DNA from: Reticulitermes lucifugus
Taxonomy: Eukaryota; Arthropoda; Insecta; Blattodea; Rhinotermitidae
NCBI GenBank assembly: GCA_026260175.1
Contig: JAKCWW010000629.1
Location: forward strand, 22,014 to 86,013
DNA length: 64,000 bases
Direction: 5' to 3'
The position numbers were made by a program, and so were the translations under genes. The notes under the pieces were generated by a model. That model worked only from the letters and a program-made list of their open reading frames with translations. It searched no databases and was not told the origin of the DNA. Below are positions 1 to 12,756 of this stretch, piece after piece; the first letter of the stretch is position 1, and every line of letters starts with the position of its first letter.

Positions 1-1315
1 GTACAACTCAGCTGATGTGTAATATAACTCTTGGCCACCAGTCAGATAATGTGCCCCACAGCAACAATACTTGGCTCAAAGTGCCTCCCATATCAGATCA
101 GAGTGGCCACTTACATATGAACATCAACTTCATCTGCATCCAAGTTTTCAAAGTATATCCAAGTCCCAAACAGACAAAATATATTGCAGAGGGAAAATTC
201 AAATGTGGTACTCCACGCTGCAGAAGACCACGTGTAATTCCAACTGGTCCCATCAATTCAAACGGATTAAACTGTTAGAGGCCCATCTGATTCTTGATTA
301 ATCCTTCTGGCCAGGAACCAGTCATCACTATTTTGCACTTCTGTATGTCCACATTTAACTGTTCTGTCTCAGTCAATATGAAGTTAGCTAATTCTGTTTG
401 GGTTCTTTCACCAGAAACTTGTGACATTTCTTCATGCAGCATTGCAGGTGTGGGAGACAAGTTGAGTTTGCCAATGCCATCTGCATGAGAACCCATCTCT
501 GTAACTCTTCACAAAATCAAAGCACAATGTGATCTTGCAGCAACTTGATACACCCTACATCAGTAATCTTTTATCAGGCTATCCACATATGCCACTGTGC
601 CAATCAACAGTCAGCCTGCCAACTCTGTGCAACACATTCTACACATCCATAATATCTGGGCCATAGACTGCTTGCGGCAGGCAGGCATCAGGTATGGGCC
701 ACCATCATGCGCCTGTCCAGAGGAAACTGATTGTTGCACAGATCTCTTCATAACACCACATTCTGAGAAAATTTACCACTTCCAGATGATACCATCCCAA
801 CCGACTTGCCTTTCATGCACCCTTTACATTACACACTATCTGGGCAAGACATTCAAATGCATATTGTCACTTCCACATTGCACATAAATTTCTTCTTCCA
901 CAAGCCATGAAATTTCACTTACTGATTGATGCAAAAATGATTACTTTTCACTTGGAAGGGATATGAATGACATTATTTCACTTACATCTCAAAGTGTCAT
1001 CCCGCTCTCTCTCTCTCTCTAACAAACCATAAGTAGCAGCACAATATATCAATCTGCAGTGTGAAATTCTTTATGAACTGCTCTGACACATGTGAGACTG
1101 ATCAATAAGCACACTTGTAATTTGTAAAGCCAGGTTACACTGTCAGTCCTGGAGAATATGAAATAATTTGTCTCAGAAAGTACAAGTGACTCCATTCTAA
1201 AGATCACAGAGCAAAATGCCTGCACGTGGGCAGTCTCTTTCTATGAAGTCCCTTAAACTAAACACTTTCCTTTCATGCTACCAACTACTGGAAACACTAA
1301 ACTAATCCTCTAAAC
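1..1315. other. No gene recognised; possible decayed element
   Basis: A minus-strand frame at 275-496 reads LNLSPTPAMLHEEMSQVSGE and ELANFILTETEQLNVDIQ, which could be a decayed retroelement gag or an exon, but no family or splice pattern supports it. A short CT run is at 1007-1020. CpG count in the first kilobase is 7. Confidence 0.3.
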
Positions 1316-1420
1316 CCCAGTGGTAAGTATATGTACCACCTCCTGTAACATTTAACGACTCTACATTTTGCCATGCAGTATTTATACATTTTGCACAATT
1401 CTCACAATCAGCAGTGACTG
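1316..1420 (+). repeat. Dispersed repeat D, copy 1, left part
   Basis: CAGTGGTAAGTATATGTACC then ACCTCCTGTAACATTT, CATGCAGTATTTATACATTT and TTCTCACAATCAGCAGTGAC. The right part continues at 2619-2690 (GGCCATTGTAATAGACACAG, AGTTTATTTTCTGAGAG). The mariner at 1421-2618 split it. Confidence 0.7.
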
Positions 1421-2618
1421 TGTGGGTGAGTCAGAAAGTATCCACAATGTACATTTTAAATTTAATCCAACAACAATAGAAAATGTGCAAAAGAATAATT
1501 TTTCCACATAGTCCCCCAGCTTTTCAATATACTTAGTCCAGTGGTAAACAAGCCTCTGTATGCCCTGAGAAAAAAAAAAAAAACCTTGTTTTGGAGTGAC
1601 TGGAAATCCTCACATGAGCCGATTCCTTCACTTCTTTGTCACTGGCAAATTGATGACCTATTTAAAGCATCTCTCAGTGAATCCAAGTGGTGAGAGTCCA
1701 AAGGTGCTTCATCAGGGCTATATGGAGGGTGTTCCAGTAACTCAAAGTGCAGCTGCCAGAGGGTTTCAACCATGTGGACAGCAGCATGTGTAACGCATTG
1801 TTATGCAAAAGACCTCTTTTGACAGTAGTCCTCAGCATCTGCTGCCTCAGTTTGTAACACATCTCAGAATAATAAGCACTATTTACAGTTGTGCCCCTGT
1901 CATGATAATGTTCTGCTATTGGCCTTTGTGAATCCCAAAACAAAATCTCTTCGCTTGCTGTTGTTGCATTTTGAACTTTCTTTTGACTGGTGACTGTTGA
2001 GGTTTCCATTCCATGCTCTCTGGATTGTGGTAATGGACCCATGTTTCGTTCACAACAATGATGGGTCTCAAAAAATCATAACCTTCATTTTCATAGCAAT
2101 TCAAAAGGTGCTGGCAGATATCAAACCATTGAACTTGTGCTCTTCTGTGACTTGCTTGGGAACCATCTTGCACAATCCATATAAAAGCCTGTTCAGTTCT
2201 GATGATTTCATGCATGGACCCATGACTGATTTTCAGGTGATTTGCCACTTCATCAATTAGTGACCCTTCTGCTGTTCAGAATTATGGCACAGATTTCGTA
2301 ATGGATGTGTCTGGCCACCCTTGCCACTCTGCATCACTTACTTTTGCTACACTTTCTGAATCAGTCATACACAGTTTGCTATGGTGAAGCACTGTTCCCA
2401 TACCGTACTGAAAGTCCAATGGATTTCTGCTCCCGGTACACCTTCAGCCCCCAAAAGTTCATCACTGTACACTACTCTTATTTGGTGCATACAGCAGTAC
2501 AGTGGCAATATTAACACCACTTCAACATAAGGTGATAGTTCAATGTTGAAACCACAACACTAAGTTAGCACTAAAAAAAATGTAAATGAAACATTACAGA
2601 TACTTTGACTTACCCACA
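1421..2618 (-). mobile_element. mariner-family DNA transposon, broken copy
   Basis: Inverted ends match: TGTGGGTGAGTCAGAAAGTA at 1421 and, reversed, TGTGGGTAAGTCAAAGTA ending at 2618. The length of 1198 bases fits a slightly deleted 1.3-kb mariner. Minus-strand translation gives transposase pieces in order: DEVANHLKISHGSMHEII (helix-turn-helix), a DICQHLL segment, NETWVHYHNPESMEWK, and near the end IEKLGDYVEK. The first catalytic Asp position (usually GDETW) is Asn here, and there are several frameshifts and a poly-A run at 1570, so it is dead. The flanks do not show a clean TA target duplication. Confidence 0.88.
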
Positions 2619-2690
2619 TTTTTACTTGAACAGCACTGACTGGCCATTGTAATAGACACAGAGTTTATTTTCTGAGAGACAAATATCAGT
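2619..2690 (+). repeat. Dispersed repeat D, copy 1, right part
   Basis: Continues the repeat interrupted by the mariner element: ACTGACTGGCCATTGTAATA then GACACAGAGTTTATTTTCTG, parallel to 18204-18235 and 10778-10805. Confidence 0.65.
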
Positions 2691-3834
2691 CTTCAAAGAA
2701 TTAAGGTCCATAAACATACACACAACTGCTGGTGGCTTTTGAGTAACTTAATAATGCACTATCCATGTACAAGTGATTTCTTCCTGTTAATAATAACAAA
2801 GAATGTTTACAATATTTGCCTTTTCATAAATACCTTTAACAGAATGTCAATTTCAGCCATAAATTTAAAACCACTGGAATAATGTCTGACAGAGTCCTGG
2901 TTACTCAAACTTCTGCATTATATACCCACTTCCTTCAAAGCCAAACATGTACAGTACACTACCAATAACTTTCGTACACCAAAACAGAAACGCAGTCATA
3001 TTCCTGGCGGGGGTAGAGCACATTTCTTCCTCACACTGAAACTCATCTAGTCTCCTATCCAATTATCACTTGTGGTTCTTTCCTCAAGCACAAACTGTAC
3101 AGAGCATTCACCTCAATCTGGTATTAAAGTTAGGAATGTGTGGGCTATTCATGTCACTCCTGTGTAAGACGCCACACTTTTCAACCCAAAACTAAAATGT
3201 CTGTTTGGATCAATAAAGGAGGCCATGAATAGTAAGTAAGAACACCACATAATAAAATTTTAAAATGTGTCACCTTGAACTGATCCTCTTCTTCAACTGC
3301 ACCGCTGTTCTTCCACTGATTCTTCCTCTTACCTTTTAGTGTGTCAGCAAATTTCATTTTCCATCACACATGTAGTAAAAAATAGATGTCTTCATGTGGG
3401 AGTTCTATTACACAGCAATCCTACTACTTATTAAAAGAACTGTTGGAAGTTTACTTAACTACAGACTTATCAGTAGAAACACTCACCTGTCTGCATATTT
3501 ACATTTTTCTACTGTCAGAGCCATCAGACCTGGATTCTGATTGTAACTTCTCCAACAGTTTTACAAATGTTAAAAATTGGCACATAAAAGAGTAACAGAG
3601 ACCTTATATTTGATAATGCAAAAGAAAGATCACATTATGATATGTGAACACAGTGTAACAGTTCTGGTACATTCACTCCATATATTTTAATCACATCAAA
3701 CACTGTAAGATTTACAGAAAGTACAGGGGACATAAGATTATTTCATTCTTCTCTACGACTTCTGTTTCAGCCACTTCATGCTCTGAAACAAATACAGGTT
3801 TCCAGCAAAGTGTCCATTACTGATCCATTTTAAC

Positions 3835-3930
3835 AAAACCTAGACATTTTAATAAAAACCCTCAATACTGAATTTCATGAAAATCTGTTCAGCAGCTTTC
3901 ACATTTCATGCAGACATATGAAGAGGCAAG
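3835..3930 (+). repeat. Short dispersed repeat E fragment
   Basis: CAAAACCTAGACATTTTAAT and TGAATTTCATGAAAATCTGT then TCAGCAGCTTTCACATTTCA match the AATTTCATGAAAATC-GT-CAG block of repeat E. Confidence 0.45.
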
Positions 3931-4055
3931 GTGGAGGTAAAGGGCTATTTTGTAACTTTTCCTTCTGAATGTGACAAAAAATGATTTGATGTTCCTGATA
4001 ATGTCTCAACTTGTGGGAGGCATGAGGATTCAGGATGGGGAAGGAAACATTTTGG

Positions 4056-4343
4056 ACAGCTCAGTCAGTATAGTGACTACACTACAAACTTGATAACTGA
4101 GAACTCATGGTTTAAATCCTACAGGAAGCAGCATTTTCTCTTCTCCAAAATGTTCAGACCAACTCTGGGGCCTACCCAGCAACATATTTGATGAGTAATG
4201 GGGATCTTTTCTGCAGAGATAAAGTGGCTGAAGCACAAAGCTGACTACTGCATCTAATGCTAAGATGAAAAATGCATGGAGCTATACCTTTGCTCCCCCA
4301 TATGCCTTCATGGCATGCACATAGACAACTTTACTTTTAACTT
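4056..4343 (+). mobile_element. SINE family C, copy 1
   Basis: CAGTCAGTATAGTGACTACA (A-box region), decayed B box GGTTTAAATCC, TTCTCTTCTCCAAAATGTTC, and end GGCATGCACATAGACAACTT. All family C copies share these landmarks. CpGs are almost fully lost, so it is old. Confidence 0.75.
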
Positions 4344-4415
4344 TAAGCATGTAGTTCCAACTCTTACATTAACAGTTACAAATAAAACATAATTTAGTTT
4401 TCAGTTATTTTTGGC

Positions 4416-4461
4416 ATATTATTATTATTATTATTATTATTATTACTACTACTACTACTAC
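4416..4461 (+). repeat. ATT then ACT trinucleotide microsatellite
   Basis: ATT repeats pass into ACT repeats, a compound microsatellite. It lies about 70 bases after a SINE family C copy. Confidence 0.95.
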
Positions 4462-5454
4462 ATTAAACTATGAACCTTTATTTAATATTACAGTGAATAA
4501 TATTTATGTCAATGTAACCCCTTTTTATTTCTTCTGCAATTTTCAATTCAAGTGTAATGCTATTTGGCAAAACCTACGGTAATGACCCAACATACAAGGC
4601 AGAGCAATTAAGTCCCAGAATGCCCCATAAAAGCTGTATTCAAGTGTTTACATAATGACAGTTCCTGTAACTTTCCAAGTGTTTTCCACAGTTCAAAACA
4701 CTGCCAGAACCCCTTCTTTGACCCTGCTCCAGACACTCAACATGAACAATATCCATGTGGTCAAAAAGACAAATCAGAATTGTCTTCAATAGACCTCATG
4801 ACATGTGTGGCTTCCTGATCTTGGCGATGGTGATGTAGTCCACTGATTGTTTCATGTTTCAATGTGATCAATTTTGTAAATACCAAAATACATGCAAGGA
4901 ACCTGATTAAACAAACAACTAGAGATTTTGTTCAAAACAGCCACATACAAAAATGCTGTTGTCAGAGGGACACTGCCATAAGACTGGCTGTGCCATTGGA
5001 AAGTGCAGACAATTTCATACATTCCAGTGCTTGAATCACCAACTGACTTTCAGAAGAAAGCAGACACTCAATCCTGCAGCAGTAAAGCAGTGAAAAGCAT
5101 GAAAATTACTGAAAACAGTTGGTAATGACTCCAAGGACATTTAAAATGCAGATAAAACCAGACTGTTTTTGTATGCTTCATTCCAATGAGATATATGACT
5201 CTCAAACCTGAACCCTGCTATGTTCGTAAAAATTCCATGAAAATGATCAACTATATTCTTGCATGCAGTGCTTATAGGACAAATATCCACCACTGTGTAA
5301 CTGGAAAATACTAAGTCTGATTAAAATACCAAAACTATTCTGTTTGCATGCAAACGTGCAGTTAATCAAGACAAAAGCCACCTACTAAATGTTAAAGCCC
5401 TGTCTTTGCCACCAACTACACCTTGGAATAATGAAAGCATGTAACATTTTAAAG

Positions 5455-5850
5455 TACGGTGGTAACTACATGCATTACTGTTTTAACATTAAAAAAAGCT
5501 ACATTCTGCTCACACAGTGTATATATGTGTTTAATATGATCTCAGAACAAACAGAAATTACCTCCCTAAACATTAATGAAGTGATCTGTAATCAGCTTTC
5601 AAGGATTCTTACGATGGTATATGGTAATAGTCACGAATGAAATTTTGGCCTGTCTGGAAATTGAGACTAATTCCAATTGAGCCATCAGAGTAGATTCTTG
5701 CCTTTCTCCTGGCTGCCTGAAAATGGAGGCAGATCCAGGCCGTGAAAAATTGTGGACAGTATACAAAATTTCAGTTAATGATCAATGATCTTTGCCATGG
5801 AGACAGTGTTCTGTTAGGCAGGAACTGAATTTTTTTAAATATTACCAAGA
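5455..5850 (+). repeat. Dispersed repeat D, copy 2, spread out
   Basis: GGTGGTAACTACATGCATTA, CACACAGTGTATATATGTGT, ATGATCTCAGAACAAACAGA and CCCTAAACATTAATGAAGTG match repeat D; the later words TTTGCCATGGAGACAGTGTT and GGCAGGAACTGAATTTTTTT are at 5790-5835, after an insertion. Confidence 0.55.
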
Positions 5851-6189
5851 AGAATTTCTGGCATCAAAAGGATAATCACGAATACAAGAAGGAGATGCTC
5901 AAAAAGGCAGTTTCACTAGGATGTGCCACTAATGTACTTCAATCTGTGGCTTCATGTCACCAGATATGCTGCTGTGAACTGCTGTGGTAGCACCTATCAG
6001 CCCATAGCTGAGGTGCAGAGAGAAGAACAGTAGGCAAATGACACAAATGGTTGGAACCAGAATATGCTGTGAAGACTTTAAGAATGTATAACAAAAGACA
6101 GGCAATGTATGTGTAAAGTAACACTGAGGCATGTTCGTGTAACCATTGTTGACATGGACAAGCAATAAGTATTACATATTATGATTGTG

Positions 6190-6650
6190 TGTTTGTAGCC
6201 TTACTTTACCTGGCATGCAAACTGCATTATTCAGCACCGTATTATATTGTCATCTGTGACCTGTCTGGCTCCACCATACTTTTCCACATTACCTCATAAA
6301 TGTCAAGATTTTCGGAAAAAATTTATTGAACACAAAATGTGTGTTTTGATTCTATCCACAAACTTTGTCTGAAACATTTCTCAATCTAAGAAGAATTCAG
6401 CAAGATACTATTATAAATGTACATAGGTCTTCGTATTAAAAGTACCCGTTATTCTTGTACATAGGTCTTCATGTAAAAAGTACCCGCTATTCTTGTAAGA
6501 TTTTAATCAAACCTGAATTTTGACAGAGTTTTAAAAAATCCTCAAATATCCAATTTCATGAAAATCCATCCCATGGGAGCCATGTGGACAGACAGACAGA
6601 CATGACAAACGTAATAGTAGCTTTCTCCAATTTTGCAAAAGCGTCTAATA
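6190..6650 (+). repeat. Dispersed repeat E, copy 1
   Basis: GGCATGCAAACTGCATTATT, CTCATAAATGTCAAGATTTT, CGGAAAAAATTTATTGAACA, AAGAATTCAGCAAGATACTA, AATTTCATGAAAATCCATCC, GGGAGCCATGTGGACAGACA. Inside it a segment of about 39 bases (GTACATAGGTCTTC...ATTCTT, 6418-6456) is repeated at once at 6457-6495. Confidence 0.65.
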
Positions 6651-8033
6651 ATTTTAAGCACTTACTGTGTATGTGCATGTGTGTGTCCTTTTTTGCGCCT
6701 ATTAGCTTTGTCCTGTGTTGCACAAAACTGCTCAAAAACCAATGAACGAGATTTTCATGAAAACTGACACTGCAGTTCTACTATAATCTGACAACAAATC
6801 ACAACTTTCTTGGTTATAAAAGGACAACAATAATGGACACATTACATGCAAGACCACCTTGCTTATCGACACACAAGGAGTGTAACTCACTAAAGATTTA
6901 CTAGAGTGAAAAATGTTACATCACAAGCTATACAGGAAATGAATCACACCTTTTGTCCAATACACTTGTTCTGTGACCCTTACAGTTTTGACATATTAAC
7001 CTTTAAACGACCAGGTTGTTATTTCAATTTTAGCACACACTTTATGAAAAACATGAGTATTCTTTGAACAGAAAAAGATAAAGTATGAAATCCATGGCAT
7101 TTTGTGGAAAATACAACAGATATTATGCAGCATGTCTTCAAAATGCAGTAACTTTCCTTGTTGCCTAAATATACAAAATGAATTTCTATAACTGCTTTCT
7201 TTTTATGTGCGTTTGCATATGTGAATGTAGGTTGTTTAAAGGTTAAAAACACAAGGAGTGAACACACAACCTCGTAAGTTTGGAGCTCACTCTAATGCAT
7301 ACACAAATTTGTCAACAATATTTTGATCAACATGATTAAGACTGCCACTTTAAAATAATTACAGAAAGTTACAGTGCTGGTTTGTTTTCCCTAGTAATGG
7401 CAGCACATTAATCCATTATCAACCAGCCATAACCAAGAGGTTTTGAAGTTAGTGCAGCAACTGTGCTAGTATTCAGCCTTGTGATCAGCTTCTGGCAGCT
7501 GTATGTTCTGTAACTGCTAACATATACAACAAATGAGCAGTAAGCATCAGCCTTCTGTATACAAGTCTTCAATGTAAGCTGAAGATCAAACGTTCACAGA
7601 TACAAAGGTGGATGACAGACAGATGGGCATGTGGGGGCAATTACTTGACATATGACGTGCGAGCCTAAGATTCTGGACTACAGCAGAATGATTTTAGGCC
7701 TACCTTAGTTACAGGTCAGTACTGTACCCTTTGGAGTTTATACACCAGGCCCAGTACCTCTGTCATTTCTGTAACGATCCCTGGAACTCATATTTCATGA
7801 TGCCATCCAGCACAGCTTGTGATGGAGCTTGAATCTCTGCTTTATCCTCACTGAATAATTCCCTTCAACCTTCATCATCTTATGAGACAATATGCTGGTC
7901 TCTTGTACTGGCAAATGGCCTAGCATGCCATATGCTGGTCCTTGTGAGTTTACTTGGTATCAATTGAAATGTCCATGGTAAACCAGAAACATTCAGGCTG
8001 TCAAGAGATACAACTGGCATTTAAATCCATCTC

Positions 8034-8249
8034 CTAAAGGCTGACTGGATTTTCATCTTTGGAAACAGGATACCTTAGAAACAAAGTTTCTGTCCTTTTG
8101 GCCTTATCTTCCACGTACTTGAATACAGAAAGCCAGTTTTGTTGCTGTTCATCATTCGGCAGACAGTACACAAATTTTGTCTGTGCGTGTGCTGTATGAT
8201 AGTACTGGAATGGTACAAAGATCATTAATTGCACATCACCTGTCCTCAT
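8034..8249 (-). pseudogene. Unclassified 71-codon open frame, possibly transposon-derived
   Basis: The minus strand reads FVPFQYYHTAHAQTKFVYCL then PNDEQQQNWLSVFKYVEDKA and ends ENPVSL. Composition is protein-like (mixed hydrophobic, charged and aromatic). Upstream frames continue with KPENTIHVSKVAKLWLRILK in another phase, so this looks like a broken longer coding sequence. I do not recognise the family. No splice sites of good quality flank it. Confidence 0.3.
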
Positions 8250-8440
8250 GGATCACTTGAGGCACTTTTTAAACATTTTTATCACACCTATATCATGACG
8301 GCCAACGTGAACCTTCAAAATCCTCAGCCAAAGTTTGGCCACTTTTGAAACATGAATAGTATTTTCAGGTTTGTGCTCTACTTGTGGCATCAAGATGAAA
8401 GGCTATGTAAAGCATCTTGTCTCAGAATCTGGTTTCTCAA

Positions 8441-8646
8441 TGTTAAAACATAACTTTATATAAGTTCTCTGTGCCTTAAGGTCTCCCATTTCACTGCGTA
8501 GCAATGATCAGAGAATTGCACTCAACACAAACACACTTAATGTGTTGTGTTAAAACATAACTTTATATAAGTTCTCTGTGCCTTAAGGTCTCCCATTTCA
8601 CTGCGTAGCAATGATCAGAGAATGCACTCAACACAAACACACTTAA
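8441..8646 (+). repeat. Tandem duplication, 107-base unit
   Basis: TGTTAAAACATAACTTTATA starts at 8441 and again at 8548. The two units differ by one missing T (GAATTGCAC against GAATGCAC) and a few bases at the end. Confidence 0.9.
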
Positions 8647-8710
8647 TTGTTAGTTGCACAAAAATGCACCATTCTGTTGTAGTGGTACTACCACACTAAT
8701 TCACAACAAG

Positions 8711-8970
8711 CTGATCCCAGTGGCTGTGCGGTCTAAGGCATAGGTCTGTGGCAGCTCGATGGCTGGGATTGTGGGTTTGAATCTCACTGAGAGCATGGAT
8801 GTTCATCTCTTGTGTTTGTTGTGTGTTGTGTAAGTAGCGGCCTCTGCACTGAACTGATGATCACTTGTTCAGAGCCGTCCTGCCACATGTATGTGTGTGA
8901 TTTAGAAACCTCAACAAAGAGGTGGCCCATGCCCAAGTTGGGCTGTTGTGCCATAGAAAAAAAAAAGATC
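8711..8970 (+). mobile_element. SINE family A, full-length ungapped copy
   Basis: tRNA-like head: TGATCCCAGTGGCTGTGCGG then TCTAAGGCATAGG (A-box region) and a weak B box GGTTTGAATCT at about 8774. Body to an A-run at 8957-8967. The head resembles tRNA-Ser/Leu. This is the only copy here without a sequencing gap or window edge. Confidence 0.8.
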
Positions 8971-9638
8971 ACAATAAATTAACTTGACATCACCTAACAG
9001 TGCATGACTGCATTATATCCAGTTGGTGCTACATGCAGCCCGTCCAGAAACTTTTGGCTCACACCCCATAATGAAAACATTTCAAGAGCAATGGTCATTT
9101 TACCAAAAGAAAAAACAGTGAATTTTAATTAAGAAATTCCTTCTGTTGTGTTTAACTTTACTGAAGTTTGAATATGGATATTCTGATTATCTGTGGGTAA
9201 CTTAAAAATAACATTGCATCCAGTTCTGACTAAATAGCAGAGATATACAACTGCCGGACTGAAAATAAAGACACTCAAGCAATATTCACAAAACATATTT
9301 CTGTAATTAGAATTTATACAAGGTCTCTGTTACCACCTGCATGCACACACACACTACGAAATTTATTACTTTCTTGGGCATTTGTGTTCAAACACAACCA
9401 CACGTTATTCTCCACCCCCGAGTGTTCTGACAGCGAGTGAGAGAGAGAGTAAACAGCTTCAAGAGGGATATAAGTTGGATACAAAAGAAACATGTATCAA
9501 TTAAAAAACTTCACAAATGCTTTTCATCTAGTTATTTCTTATGAAGAAGAATAATAGATAACAAATCATTCTTGTTTATTATAAATAGTGATATTTATTG
9601 ATAAATATTTTAAAGTAACCATTCAACACAGGAAAGCA

Positions 9639-9935
9639 TGAAATTTGTTGGAATGTCTTGTGCTTCTTTTGTTCCCCATTAATTTCACTTGCATGAAATA
9701 TCTAGGTGACAATACATATCACACAACATGCAGTATGGTGAAGGTAGTGACTAAAGAGTGATTCAGTTCCTCCAGATCGGTTATTTGAAATTTGTTGGAA
9801 TGTCTTGTGCTTCTTTTGTTCCCCATTAATTTCACTTGCATGAAATATCTAGGTGACAATACATATCACACAACATGCAGTATGGTGAAGGTAGTGACTA
9901 AAGAGTGATTCAGTTCCTCCAGATCGGTTATTTGT
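9639..9935 (+). repeat. Tandem duplication, 147-base unit
   Basis: TGAAATTTGTTGGAATGTCT starts at 9639 and at 9786; I see no differences between the units. Either a very recent duplication or an assembly artefact. Confidence 0.9.
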
Positions 9936-10611
9936 TTTGTCTGTTAATTACTATTAAATTACATTTACATGGGCCACTAACATTCAGCAATATTCATGCT
10001 CCCACAACTAGCAGTAACATTACAAGCATGTGTATAGCCCTGTCAGGTATTGATGAGGGAAGGTGTAACTGTTTACTCTACCTCTCCAACGCCATGGGAT
10101 AAAGAATGCATAGTTCCATTTGCACCTTCTGTTCAGTATCCCTTGCCTAAAACATGTTCCTGTGTGTCAGGATTTCTGACAGGCAGTATGAATCCTACAC
10201 TGCCAAGTGTACAAAATTTCAGCCTTACATAAATTGCTATATCTGACAGCTTGTAACATCTTCTGGCATTTTACCTAAACCACACAGTCAAAAAAACATT
10301 AGAAGTACTGGAGATTTTAAATAAATGTATCAGACATTATATACCCACATACCCAGCACAGCTGACTAGAGAAAGATACTACTAAATACTAATATAACAG
10401 CAGAATGTAACTATAAAATAAATCATATTTCTATTTTGTTTATTACTTGAATTATGTGTGTTACTCAAATAACAGAAGTAAGATGAAAATATTCAAGTAG
10501 CAACAACTGTATGAAAGTACTTGAATATCTGAAACTGAATAACTGAAAGGAAGTATTCAAATGCCAGTAAGCAATAAACCTACATGACTGATCACAACCA
10601 AATAGTTACCA

Positions 10612-10815
10612 TGCAGCTCAACCCTTTTAAGCAGCGGTTAACTGAATGTACCACCTGCTTTAACACTGAACAGAATCTGCATTCCCACCCCCCTCCTCTG
10701 CCACAGTGTAATTATATGTTTCATATCATTCTTACAATAAACAGCAATCACTTCCCTAAATAGCATCATTTGTTTGGCCTTTGTAATGAAAACTGTGTGT
10801 TTTATGGAACATAAG
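10612..10815 (+). repeat. Dispersed repeat D, copy 3
   Basis: GCGGTTAACTGAATGTACCA, CCTGCTTTAACACTGAACAG, GTTTCATATCATTCTTACAA, TAAACAGCAATCACTTCCCT, GGCCTTTGTAATGAAAACTG. Confidence 0.65.
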
Positions 10816-11283
10816 GGTCCAGTTATTATTATTATTTACATTAATTTCAGGATTCAGAAGATTAACTACCCCTCCTTTCCTCAACTTGTACAGCCAGATA
10901 AGTACAACCAGACAGCATCACGTTACTTTCCCAGGATCGGCACAGGCCCTGGCTATTTTATGCACAAAGAAACCTGTGAATTCAAGTGTGGTATTTGGGC
11001 ATTTTAAGTGACTCAGCAGTCAATTATGTAATGTTCATATTTGTATGCTTCATACCTACTGAATATAAAATTACTGAGTGGCAAAATAAAACCGTACTGA
11101 AACATTACAGAGGCGAGTGTAAGTAATTATAAAGTTTGAATGCACTGATATCCTTTTCTAGGGTGCACAAATCCCAGGTAACTAAATTTTGTACAGTGGC
11201 ATCTAATATTTGCGGGTCTTCAGAACTGAACTTGCTTCATGTCACCCTTTCGGTGCCTAACATTTTGTGGTAGCACCTAGATC

Positions 11284-11450
11284 TTTGGCAGCCGTCCAGA
11301 CCGGCCCTGGGGCCTACCCAGCTTCCTGTACAATGGGTACCAGGTCTCTTTCCCGGGGGTAAAGCGGCCGGGGTGTGGAGTTGACCACCCANNNNNNNNN
11401 NNNNNNNNNNNNNNNNNNNNNNNNNNNNNNNNNNNNNNNNNAGGGTGGCA
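11284..11450 (+). mobile_element. SINE family C, copy 2, interrupted by a gap
   Basis: GTCCAGACCGGCCCTGGGGC, GGGTACCAGGTCTCTTTCCC and AAAGCGGCCGGGGTGTGGAG match the family body. 50 Ns (11392-11441) follow. Many CpGs remain, so it is younger than the copy at 4056. Confidence 0.75.
11392..11441. other. Assembly gap (50 N)
   Basis: Fixed-length gap inside SINE family C copy 2. Confidence 1.
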
Positions 11451-12269
11451 TAATTTTTGCCCTGTAACATAATGTATTATTCTGAATCAAAAGAGGTGAG
11501 AAGGATTATTCAACAAATTCTGATATAAAACCAGATACAATAAAAGGGTGGAATACTTGAAAAAATATGCAATTTTCCCTCTGAGGTCACAGAATATTAT
11601 TCTGTAACACTTAACGCAAGACTAGGGATGCCCTACATATTGTCACAAAAACTAAACACAGTGGTAAACCTGAAATTCTGCAACAAATAATGGGAACATA
11701 GTGTCATGCACTGTAAAATGATGATGATAAATTCAAGATGACACTTTGAATTTCAGGTTCTAAACACCTAGCACAACACACACCTACTATAGTGAATCCT
11801 TGTCATTAACAACCAGTGTCCCAGGTCAACTTCCAGGGGCCTCTTTCCTCAGTCTGATGCTGGCAATATCCTATGGCACCTGGAACAGCAACTCACAAGT
11901 ACCACTTCATGACTGTAAATAGATGGATACAATCACAGCACACAAAGCACACATATCTGTCAAACTAATCCACCTACAGCCATTCGCCACATGCAGAACA
12001 CAGCCTTTCAAAATTTTTAAAAAGCTATAGCAATGATTTGTACTGTTATATAATTCATCAAAATGAAATCCATTAATGAAAATGTTACAAAAATGGTACA
12101 GAATAGAACATAACATCCTGATCTATAATTAGCCACATACATACGTTTCTTACATGGACTCCTCACAAATGGTGTGATGAGGGATGAATTACCTCAATGT
12201 TAAGAACACATTCCAGCAGAAGAGCTTTACCATTTACATTGCAGTCCCTTCACAGTCACCACTCACTGT

Positions 12270-12400
12270 CAACAAACATGTAAAGCTATCTCATTATAGG
12301 CCTGGACAGGCCCATTGGGCTCCAGGAGGTTGAGGCTCCAAGAATTCCTAGACAATCGGCATATGAAGGTGGTAAAGTTGTCAGCCCACATGTCCGACAT
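12270..12400 (-). mobile_element. SINE family B, 3' fragment
   Basis: The minus strand reads GGGCTGACAACTTTACCACC, then TTGGAGCCTCAACCTCCTGG and GCCTGTCCAGGCCTATAATG, matching the last third of the copy at 40192-40495. The tRNA-like head is missing. Confidence 0.75.
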
Positions 12401-12756
12401 GTTGCACCTGCAACATGTGGGACAGTCTAATGTGTCCCAGCAACGTGAATACATTTGATTTTGAATCTGAGAGCTTCAAGGATTCCAGACATTTACATAA
12501 CAACCTTCAAATGCATCTCAATTGGAAATTAACTGCCATCAGTCTACGGGACATATTCCAATAAATTCTGTCATTTTCGTTATTACCTCTGGAATCAGGC
12601 TTCTGTGTTTCACCTTAACCACTCAAGTAAGTATGGTTACACTTCTGAACTAAAAGCAGTGGTGCAAAATTCCTAGAAACTGTGCAAATGTGCAAGATGT
12701 CTTGCAAAAACCAACATATAATTATGTCATATCTTTAAATACATGTTTGTTCAACC

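Larger units (their letters stand above)
2691..8033. other. Non-coding stretch apart from repeats listed
   Basis: Besides SINE C copy 1, the microsatellite at 4416 and repeats D and E, I see no coding potential or RNA gene. CpG-poor throughout. Confidence 0.5.
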
